A stretch of 64,000 nucleotides of DNA. Origin: Desulfobacterales bacterium. GTDB taxonomy: Bacteria > Desulfobacterota > Desulfobacteria > Desulfobacterales > JAIPEE01. A program made the translations under genes and the position numbers. Under the pieces are notes generated by a model. It saw only the letters and a program-made list of their open reading frames with translations. It was not told where the DNA came from and did not search any database. Shown in pieces: positions 56,899 to 64,000 of the stretch. Position 1 is the stretch's first letter. Every line of letters starts with the position of its first letter. The stretch covers positions 1 through 64,000 of the forward strand of contig JAIPEE010000014.1 in the NCBI GenBank assembly GCA_021737275.1. The letters run 5' to 3'.

Positions 56899-59109
56899 AT
56901 GGAAGCAACCATTGCTCTGGCCGGGAATCCCAATTCCGGCAAAACAACACTTTTCAACGCACTAACCGGCGCCAGACAGCATGTTGGAAATTATCCGGGT
57001 GTTACCGTTGAAAAAAAACAAGGTACCTACAGTGAAAATAGGTTAAAATTTACCATTGTCGATCTGCCGGGTACCTATTCCCTTACAGCTTACTCCCTGG
57101 AAGAAGTGGTAGCAAGAGATTTTCTGTTGAATGAAAAACCAGGTGTTGTTGTAAATATTGTAGATGCGGCAAACCTTGAACGAAACCTGTATCTGACGTT
57201 ACAGTTTATGGAGATGGGCATTCCTGTTTGTATAGCTTTAAATATGATGGATGTTGCAAAAACCCGTGGTATCGAAATTGATATAAAAAAACTTTCAACT
57301 TTACTGGGCATTCCTGTTGTTCCAACCGTTGCCAGAAGCGGTAAGGGTAAAAAAGCGTTGATGGAAACCGTATCTGAACATATCAGGGATATAAAATTTA
57401 CGCCGCTATTAATATCCTATGGTGAAGATATTGACGGAGCCCTTAACAGAATTGAAGAAAAAATCATAGCCGCAAACTTTTTGACAGACAAGTATCCTTC
57501 GCGATGGACGGCATTAAAATACCTGGAAAAAGATGAGCAGGTTCTTAAAGCCGGAAATGAGGCAAATCCTGTTTTGTCAAAAGAGATCAAGCATGATGTC
57601 TTAAATGTTTCCGACCATCTGAAGAAAACTCTTGATACTTATCCGGAAGCCATTATTGCCGATCAGCGTTATGGCTATATTAATTCCATATTGAAACAGG
57701 GTGTCGTCAGACATCAGAAAGATCAGAGCCGGTTACACCTGTCAGACAAGATAGATAAGGTTGTTACCAACCGGTTTTTAGGGCCGATCATTATGCTCGC
57801 AGTGCTGATGGGTCTTTATAAGTTTACATTTACATACAGCGAGCTGCCGGTAGGCTGGGTTGAAAGCTGTCTGGGCTGGATTAGCGGTATTGCAGAAGCT
57901 CACATGCCGGAGGGACTTTTAAAGTCGCTAATTATTTCCGGTATTATTGACGGTGTCGGCGGTGTTTTAGGGTTTGCGCCCCTGATCATGTTTATGTTTT
58001 TCGGTATATCGATCCTTGAAGATTCCGGATATCTGGCAAGAGTTGCTTTTATGCTGGACAGGGTCTTCAGTTTTTTCGGATTGCATGGAAGTTCGGTTAT
58101 GGCATTTATAGTGTCCGGCGGTATTGCAGGCGGTTGTGCGGTTCCCGGGGTTATGGCAACAAGAACACTGAAGTCGCGCAGGGAAAGGCTAGCAACGTTG
58201 CTTACAGTACCGTTTATGAATTGCGGTGCCAAACTGCCGGTGTTTGCGCTACTCACAGCGGCATTTTTTGCAGAAAATGAAGCAAAGGTAATGTTTATTA
58301 TTACACTTATTGCCTGGCTGGGTGCGCTGTTAGTTGCCAAACTCTTGAGGGTAACGATTATCAAAGGCGAATCAACACCATTTGTTATGGAGCTGCCGCC
58401 CTATCGGCTGCCGACTTTCAGAGGCCTTTTGATTCATACCTGGGAAAGAACCTGGCAGTACATAAAAAAAGCCGGAACAATTATTGTCGGTATCTCCATT
58501 ATCCTCTGGGCACTGATGGTTTTTCCGGGGCTTCCTGAAACGGAAACAATTTCTTATGAACAGAAACGTCAGGCTGTTATTGCATCAATACCGGCAAAAA
58601 TCATTAGTGAGCTTGAGGCTGTTGAAGAAGATACAGAACTGTCTGAAGCGGCCAATATATTTAAAGACCGGCTTTTTGAAGTTGATGCACAGGAAGCTGA
58701 AGCGGCATTAAGAAATTCAGTTGCCGGTCGCCTTGGAACGGCACTTGAAAGTATCACCAGGTTGGCGGGTTTTGACTGGCGGACAAATATTGCGCTGGTA
58801 GGCGGTTTTGCAGCCAAAGAGGTTGTGGTGTCAACGCTTGGTACGGCGTACTCTCTTGGTGAAGTTGATCCTGAAGAGATCGGATCTCTTTCCGAAGCCT
58901 TGCCCAAAGCACCGGGATGGAGGCCTTTAACAGCCCTGAGTCTGATCATATTCACCATCTTTTACGCACCCTGTTTTGTAGCGGTGGTTTGTATTGCCCG
59001 GGAAGCAGGCTCCTGGAAGTGGGGCGCATTTTCCATGGTGTTTAATACGGCCCTTGCTTTTGGGTTATCAGTGATTGTTTTTCAAATTGGATCCCTTCTG
59101 GGTTATTAG
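56899..59109 (+). CDS. feoB: Ferrous iron transport protein B
   Basis: TIALAGNPNSGKTTLFNALTGARQHVGNYPGVTVEKK; NMMD; GGCAVPGVMATRT; MNCGAKLPVFALL. Confidence 0.96.
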   Translation: MEATIALAGNPNSGKTTLFNALTGARQHVGNYPGVTVEKKQGTYSENRLKFTIVDLPGTYSLTAYSLEEVVARDFLLNEKPGVVVNIVDAANLERNLYLTLQFMEMGIPVCIALNMMDVAKTRGIEIDIKKLSTLLGIPVVPTVARSGKGKKALMETVSEHIRDIKFTPLLISYGEDIDGALNRIEEKIIAANFLTDKYPSRWTALKYLEKDEQVLKAGNEANPVLSKEIKHDVLNVSDHLKKTLDTYPEAIIADQRYGYINSILKQGVVRHQKDQSRLHLSDKIDKVVTNRFLGPIIMLAVLMGLYKFTFTYSELPVGWVESCLGWISGIAEAHMPEGLLKSLIISGIIDGVGGVLGFAPLIMFMFFGISILEDSGYLARVAFMLDRVFSFFGLHGSSVMAFIVSGGIAGGCAVPGVMATRTLKSRRERLATLLTVPFMNCGAKLPVFALLTAAFFAENEAKVMFIITLIAWLGALLVAKLLRVTIIKGESTPFVMELPPYRLPTFRGLLIHTWERTWQYIKKAGTIIVGISIILWALMVFPGLPETETISYEQKRQAVIASIPAKIISELEAVEEDTELSEAANIFKDRLFEVDAQEAEAALRNSVAGRLGTALESITRLAGFDWRTNIALVGGFAAKEVVVSTLGTAYSLGEVDPEEIGSLSEALPKAPGWRPLTALSLIIFTIFYAPCFVAVVCIAREAGSWKWGAFSMVFNTALAFGLSVIVFQIGSLLGY

Positions 59110-59138
59110 AATATCATGAAGTGAAAGGTGTAAGGTAA

Positions 59139-59321
59139 ATGGAAACAACTATAGTAATTTTGATCGTGGGCGCAGCTGTTATTTATTGTGGTAAAAACAC
59201 AATTAAAAAATTTAAGGGCAAAAGTGCTTGTGCCTGTGAAGGGACATGCTGTTCAGGAGAGACAAACTGCGGGATTTTATTAAATAGCAAACCGAAAATC
59301 GCAAATGGTAAACTGGAATGA
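59139..59321 (+). CDS. FeoB-associated Cys-rich membrane protein
   Basis: METTIVILIVGAAVIYCGKNTIKKFKGKSACACEGTCCSGETNCG. Confidence 0.85.
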   Translation: METTIVILIVGAAVIYCGKNTIKKFKGKSACACEGTCCSGETNCGILLNSKPKIANGKLE

Positions 59322-59548
59322 AAAATAAACAGATCAATCAGGAATATTCTGAAGGAAAAAAAGATTCGGATGACGATATGCGCTGCTGCTGTGGAAAATT
59401 ACTGACAAAACAGAAAAAAAACGGAATTGTCATCAAGTGTTCCAGGTGTAAACGGGAAATAAACATTGATTTTGCGGAGATACAGATGGAATTTAACTGC
59501 ATTGGAAGAGGGAAAGGGAGAAGCAGAACATGCCAAAAGATCTATTGA
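59318..59548 (+). CDS. Com-like zinc-ribbon small protein
   Basis: MRCCCGKLLTKQKKNGIVIKCSRCKREINI resembles the phage Mu Com zinc-ribbon pattern; overlaps the preceding stop by 4 nt. Confidence 0.65.
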   Translation: MKNKQINQEYSEGKKDSDDDMRCCCGKLLTKQKKNGIVIKCSRCKREINIDFAEIQMEFNCIGRGKGRSRTCQKIY

Positions 59549-59877
59549 TAGCAGGTATCGGGATGGCTTTTTTTATTATCTGCCCAAGGATGGCCGGTAT
59601 GGTTCATGTAATCTCAAAATATTCACAAGCGTCACTCATGCAATCTGCCTTACTGGGAATAATCATTGCCATCCCGTTGCTCTTGGCCATGGTTCTGGTA
59701 TTTGGTAAAACCGGTATATGGAGAGCGCTTGCTTTTTGTGTGTTAACAGATATTGGAGCAGCCTTTTTCATGAAGGAAATAAGTATCAGTGCGGGTATAG
59801 AAACGCTTGTCATCGCTGTTTTTGTTATTATCGGTGTCAAAATAGCGCCGGTGTTTACAAGCGTATTAGTGAAATAA
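59530..59877 (+). CDS. Small multi-TM membrane protein of the Feo cassette
   Basis: 115-aa hydrophobic ORF overlapping the upstream gene in another frame. Confidence 0.65.
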   Translation: MPKDLLIAGIGMAFFIICPRMAGMVHVISKYSQASLMQSALLGIIIAIPLLLAMVLVFGKTGIWRALAFCVLTDIGAAFFMKEISISAGIETLVIAVFVIIGVKIAPVFTSVLVK

Positions 59878-59981
59878 CATATTTTTGATAATTCAAGACG
59901 GTTGGGAGATGCTGCGTTGTTCTTCCCCCATCCACAACTGATTATAATTTAGTAGAGGCCAGAGGTCAAAACAGAACCAAG

Positions 59982-60028
59982 AGCCCGAAAAGTCGGTGTA
60001 ATCCGATTTTCCGGGCTCTTTTATTTAC
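59982..60028 (+). terminator. Rho-independent terminator of the Feo operon
   Basis: agagcccgaaaagtcggtgtaatccgattttccgggctctttta. Confidence 0.75.
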
Positions 60029-60089
60029 GCCTGGTTTAAAAAAAACAGGCAGTTGTTTTTATTAATATTTATAAGTTTATGGAGGAAAA

Positions 60090-61196
60090 ATGAAGAAGAT
60101 AGTAGCGGTAATGGTAATGGTAGTGTTTTTTTTGGCAGGCGCACATGCTTATGCTGAAGAAGAGGGCGCTCCCTTCGTTTTCAACTGGACTGATCAGGTA
60201 ACGCTCTCGGGTGCAATTGAAGTAGAAGCCGGTTTTTCCGAAGACTTTGAGGGTAATGACAGCAGTGACATTGCGTTGGCAACTGTAGAGCTTGGTGTTG
60301 AAGCTGAACTGAACGAGTGGTTTTCCGGCCAGATTATTTTTCTCTGGGAAGAAGATGATACGGAACCGGTAGACCTTGACCAGGGGTTTATTACCCTGGG
60401 CGGCACTGAAGCTTATCCGGTATTTTTGACTGCCGGTAAAATTTATGTGCCTTTTGGCCGTTTTGAATCAAATATGATTTCTGATCCCCTGACACTTGAA
60501 ATCGGTGAAACACGTGAAAGTGCGGTTCAGGCCGGGTTTGACTACAATGGTTTTCAGGGATCTGTATACACTTTCAAGGGGGATATTATCAAGGCCGGAG
60601 ATGATGATAAGATTAATGCTTATGGTGCCAATATTGCGTACGTAACGGAAAAAGATGATTTTTGTCTTGAGGTTGGCGCAGACTATATAAGCAACCTTTT
60701 TGATTCAGATGGACTACAGGACGTTTTTGCTGAAGCTGAGGCAGACTATACTGCAAATGCGCCGGGTGCGGACCCTTCATATGAGCTCAATGATTTTGTA
60801 GGCGGATATGCACTGTATGCTGTTGTAGACTTAGGTCCGGCGAGCTTTGTATGTGAATTTGTCGGTGGTGCAGATGACCCGGAGTACCTTGTTGATAATG
60901 GTAACGGAAAAGTAAGCCTTCTGAGGGCTGATACTCCGGAAGCATTTCATGTTGAAGGGGCTTATGTCTTTGAGGCAATGACAAAAGAAATTATTCTTGC
61001 GGCCACATACCAGACAACAGACAATCTTGCAGGCGTTTTACCTGAAACTCGTTATGGCGGTTCATGCGGTGTTGCCATGAATGATATGTTGGGTGTTGCC
61101 CTGGAATACCTTCACGATGAAGATTACGATATTGCCGACGGTGGAACCGGTAATAGTGGTGATTCATGCACACTCCAGCTTGCGCTTGGATTCTAA
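60090..61196 (+). CDS. LbtU-family porin-like outer membrane protein
   Basis: Signal peptide; WTDQVTLSGAIEVEAGFSEDFEGNDSSDIALATVELGVEAELNEWFSGQIIFLWEEDDTEPVDLDQGFITLG; C-terminal F. Confidence 0.8.
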   Translation: MKKIVAVMVMVVFFLAGAHAYAEEEGAPFVFNWTDQVTLSGAIEVEAGFSEDFEGNDSSDIALATVELGVEAELNEWFSGQIIFLWEEDDTEPVDLDQGFITLGGTEAYPVFLTAGKIYVPFGRFESNMISDPLTLEIGETRESAVQAGFDYNGFQGSVYTFKGDIIKAGDDDKINAYGANIAYVTEKDDFCLEVGADYISNLFDSDGLQDVFAEAEADYTANAPGADPSYELNDFVGGYALYAVVDLGPASFVCEFVGGADDPEYLVDNGNGKVSLLRADTPEAFHVEGAYVFEAMTKEIILAATYQTTDNLAGVLPETRYGGSCGVAMNDMLGVALEYLHDEDYDIADGGTGNSGDSCTLQLALGF

Positions 61197-61206
61197 ACCT
61201 CAACCT

Positions 61207-61249
61207 GGCTGGCCATTGTCGGGCAGAGCTCTGCCCGGCAATGGCCAGC
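61207..61249. repeat. Long GC-rich hairpin downstream of the porin gene
   Basis: GGCTGGCCATTGtCGGGCAGAGCTCTGCCCGgCAATGGCCAGC; no T-run follows. Confidence 0.75.
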
Positions 61250-61380
61250 AGAAAGTAAACGCCATTCATCCTTGCTGACCCGGTATTCAGTTCCAGAAAA
61301 ACCGGTTCGGTAAAACAATAAACAGAGGTTTGTTTTGATAGATTAATTAAAGAAAACGGCAGAACGGTAAGGAGAGTGTC

Positions 61381-62580
61381 ATGTTTGATCACAAAGAAAA
61401 TAAACAAAATAAAAGTGACAGTATTTTCAATCCTGTGTGGGCAGTTTCCATGGACCTGAAATGCCCGTTGACCGGCGTTTGTCTTACAACGGTGGAGCAG
61501 GGAAGGATTTTAAAAAAAACAGGAATCGATTTGAAAAATGTAACGCCATACCATATTCACAACTGCTTTATGTCCCATCTGAGCAATGAAAACAGGGTTT
61601 CCATAAAGGCAAACCATTATCTCAAGCACAAGTTTCAGAGCAGTCTTGATCAATTTTCTGAAATAAACGAGGAAGAACTGGCGGAAAGTTGGTCGGTTTC
61701 ACTAAAATCCGGAGATATAGCGGGTATTTTGTATGTAATTGCTTCCCGGAAAGAGATATCAAGGTCATTGATATTCAGTATTTACGGTGAACTTCATATG
61801 CTGGGCCATGCCAATATGTCGGATGTCATGAAAGCCAGACGGGCCCTGGAGATGGAAAAAAAGGTAAATCGAAAAATGGCGGCATGTCTGAACATGGAAA
61901 AGTTACGCCTGAAAGAGGTGAAGCGCCAAAATAAAAGTTTAAAAAAGTTGCTGGATTCAACAGAACTGAAATTGCACAGGCTATCCAAACAGGCAGACAA
62001 TTCAAGTAAGGATGGCAAATGGCTGCAGAGTCTAAAAAAGGAAAATATACAGCTAAAAAATATAATTGATGCAATCGAAAAACAGAATTGCAATCTGGAA
62101 AAACAGACTCAGCGCCTGGAAAGGGAAAAACGAAGCCTTCAGATAGAAAAGTTTGAGCTCAAGTCCAGTAATGAAATTATTGTTAAAGAGCTGGACGGGT
62201 TTATTACCCAGGTATCTTCTTTTCGGGAATGCGGAAAAAGATGCGAAGAATCCTGCCCCGAATATCATCTGTGTGAAAAGCGGGTGCTTATTGTCGGCGG
62301 TATTATAAAGATGAAACAGTTTTACCGCAAACTGATTGAGTCAAAGGGTGGTGTGTTTGAGTACCATGACGGATACATGAAAAATGGAAATAAAAACCTT
62401 GGGGACAGCATCAGCCGTTCGGATATCATTCTTTGCCCGGTAAACTGCAACAGCTATGGTGCCTGTGACCGAACAAAAAAACTTTGCAAGAAGCTTAACA
62501 AGCCGGTCAAGATGTTGTCGGGTTCAAGCCTGAATACAATTTTCAATGCATTGAGTGAAAGTATAACCAGTCAAAACTGA
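61381..62580 (+). CDS. Coiled-coil protein with C-terminal DUF2325 domain
   Basis: Central coiled coil; CGKRCEESCPEYHLCEKRVLIVGGIIKMKQFYRKLIESKGGVFEYHDG...SDIILCPVNCNSYGACDRTKKLCKKLNKPV. Confidence 0.8.
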   Translation: MFDHKENKQNKSDSIFNPVWAVSMDLKCPLTGVCLTTVEQGRILKKTGIDLKNVTPYHIHNCFMSHLSNENRVSIKANHYLKHKFQSSLDQFSEINEEELAESWSVSLKSGDIAGILYVIASRKEISRSLIFSIYGELHMLGHANMSDVMKARRALEMEKKVNRKMAACLNMEKLRLKEVKRQNKSLKKLLDSTELKLHRLSKQADNSSKDGKWLQSLKKENIQLKNIIDAIEKQNCNLEKQTQRLEREKRSLQIEKFELKSSNEIIVKELDGFITQVSSFRECGKRCEESCPEYHLCEKRVLIVGGIIKMKQFYRKLIESKGGVFEYHDGYMKNGNKNLGDSISRSDIILCPVNCNSYGACDRTKKLCKKLNKPVKMLSGSSLNTIFNALSESITSQN

Positions 62581-62602
62581 TAGTTAAACAAAAGGAGAAA
62601 AG

Positions 62603-62764
62603 ATGAGCATGACTTTTAAAATTGCATCCCATAAACGAAATGATGATCAGGTTTATGATATTGCCGGAAATTTTGACGGGACATCTGCCTGGGAACTGGC
62701 CAACAAGATCAGGGATGAAGACAAATGTTGCGGCAAATGCAAAAATTGCAAATGTATGAACTAA
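62603..62764 (+). CDS. 53-aa peptide with STAS-like segment and Cys-rich tail
   Basis: Manual translation MSMTFKIASHKRNDDQVYDIAGNFDGTSAWELANKIRDEDKCCGKCKNCKCMN*; RBS aaaggag. Confidence 0.6.
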   Translation: MSMTFKIASHKRNDDQVYDIAGNFDGTSAWELANKIRDEDKCCGKCKNCKCMN

Positions 62765-62870
62765 AAGTTTTGAGCACCTGAAAACCAGTTTTTTAAGGAT
62801 ATACGAGGCTATATATAGAGCGATGGTGACAGGTGTCTGTTTCTGATAACGTTTTCTTTTTATGAACCAA

Positions 62871-63767
62871 TTATGCAAGGGTTGCAAAAAGAAAAACTAA
62901 ACCAAAGGCCATAACTGCTGCACCGGAACCAATACCCAGAATACGTTCAATGATTTCAACTCGGTTTTGGGAAACCGATTGTAAAACACCGGTTTTCCCT
63001 AAAATAACAATGATAACGACGCCGGAGATGGTGGTTGCCATACCAAGGGAAATACAGGCTGCCAGAAGAAGGCCGAGTGTCAGGGTGTCCATGGAAAGAC
63101 AAAAAAGCATTACCATTACAACCGCCGGACAGGGAACCATTCCAGCCGCTATCGCCCATGACAGTAACCCTTTTCGGGTTGTTCTTTGTTCATGATCGGA
63201 TGATTCGGCTTCGGTTTTTTTGATAAAAGCGTAAATGTTTTTTAAAAAAACAATACATCCAAGAAGGGCGATTAATCCATAGCTGATGATTTGGGTTACA
63301 CTTGTTACCGATCCCAGGGTTTCGCTGACACCTTTTTGAATAATATAACGTAATCCAAGCACGCCGGCAGCCCCTGAAAATCCATGTAAAGAAGCAAAAA
63401 AAACACCAAACAGTATTCCGCCTGTAATGGTTGCTTTATGAGACAAAACAAATGATGTCGCTACAAATTTGCCGTGTCCCGGGCCTGCAGCATGAACGGC
63501 ACCGTAAGTAAACGCAAATACCGTTAAAAACAAAAGCGGTTTCATATTTGTTGCCGTTTTTGTATCCCGGATCAGTTCAGACATCTTCTGCTTTAACTGA
63601 TGCTGCCAGAGGATGATTTTAACAAAAAACCGATTTTTTATCAGCGGGGCAGGTGTTTTGTGTTGATTTTCCGGTTTGGATGTAAACGGGTTATGACAAA
63701 ATACAGGCGTTGCTACTGTGTATGATACGACAATAAGGATTAATATTATAATATGTCTCTTCATCAT
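62871..63767 (-). CDS. NicO/RcnA-type nickel/cobalt transporter
   Basis: TYGAVHAAGPGHGKFVATSFVLSHKATITGGILFGVFFASLHGFSG; GMVPCPAVVMVMLFCLS. Confidence 0.85.
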   Translation of the reverse strand: MMKRHIIILILIVVSYTVATPVFCHNPFTSKPENQHKTPAPLIKNRFFVKIILWQHQLKQKMSELIRDTKTATNMKPLLFLTVFAFTYGAVHAAGPGHGKFVATSFVLSHKATITGGILFGVFFASLHGFSGAAGVLGLRYIIQKGVSETLGSVTSVTQIISYGLIALLGCIVFLKNIYAFIKKTEAESSDHEQRTTRKGLLSWAIAAGMVPCPAVVMVMLFCLSMDTLTLGLLLAACISLGMATTISGVVIIVILGKTGVLQSVSQNRVEIIERILGIGSGAAVMAFGLVFLFATLA

Positions 63768-64000
63768 GCCTTTAAGCGAAACTCCAGGAAAAGTGTCCAG
63801 GGGTGAACCATGTCAAAATAAATTGGTGTAGAAAGGTCTTCCCGAATCGCTGTTTTTACTTCAAAGATGTCGGCAGCAGTCAGAGAAACCGGTCCGTTAT
63901 CCGCAAAAAATATGGCTGAAAAGTAGGATGGATCATAGGCGGCGACCGTAATTTTTTTAATATTGTGGCTTGCTTTAACATGACAGGGAACAAAAAAGTG
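63764..64000 (-). CDS. DUF1007 family protein (partial, runs off the window)
   Basis: Manual minus-strand translation ...KKITVAAYDPSYFSAIFFADNGPVSLTAADIFEVKTAIREDLSTPIYFDMVHPWTLFLEFRLKA*; overlaps the NicO start. Confidence 0.75.
   Translation of the reverse strand, partial: HFFVPCHVKASHNIKKITVAAYDPSYFSAIFFADNGPVSLTAADIFEVKTAIREDLSTPIYFDMVHPWTLFLEFRLKA

Overview
This 64 kb window looks like chromosomal DNA of an anaerobic sulfate-reducing Desulfobacterota bacterium (Desulfobacterales-like; taxonomy is inferred from gene content). I read it by translation and motif inspection only, with no database search. Main blocks: (1) 1-1.6 kb, a CooT-like nickel-binding protein and an omptin-type outer-membrane protease; (2) 1.7-8.9 kb, asnS, an HtrA/Do protease, a B12-binding radical SAM-DUF2344 fusion and RNase G; (3) 9-14.2 kb, an origin-proximal type block rpmH-rnpA-yidD-yidC-jag-mnmE followed by a perfect ParB parS palindrome; (4) 15.7-17.6 kb, a RACo-like corrinoid-protein reductive activator; (5) 17.7-29.6 kb (minus), one long sensory/redox cluster: a TusA-like protein lacking the CPxP cysteine, a double USP, TmcD-TmcC-TmcB-TmcA (transmembrane redox complex), then several response regulators and histidine kinases, one with a periplasmic c-heme-like sensor domain; (6) 29.9-31.2 kb, a divergent sigma54 activator, with near-consensus -24/-12 promoters on both sides and palindromes placed like activator sites; (7) 32.1-41.2 kb, a Wood-Ljungdahl carbonyl-branch cluster acsD-cooS-acsB-acsC-acsE-DUF3786, preceded by a long hairpin-rich leader and with an unusual Ala/Lys/Glu tail on AcsD; (8) 41.5-47.3 kb, an orphan 1006-aa membrane protein with a PHP-like N-terminus and a second cooS; (9) 47.4-55.7 kb, a two-component-regulated RND/MFP/TolC efflux operon; (10) 56-64 kb, a DtxR-FeoA-FeoB cassette extended by a Com-like zinc ribbon, a small membrane protein, an LbtU-type porin, a DUF2325 coiled-coil protein, a small Cys-tail peptide and NicO/DUF1007 nickel-cobalt genes. 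No tRNA, rRNA, CRISPR array, transposase or prophage was recognised. The best leads for something undescribed are the CODH/ACS leader RNA, the AcsD tail, the orphan 1006-aa protein, the sigma54/Tmc/heme-sensor supercluster and the Feo-linked Cys-rich cassette.
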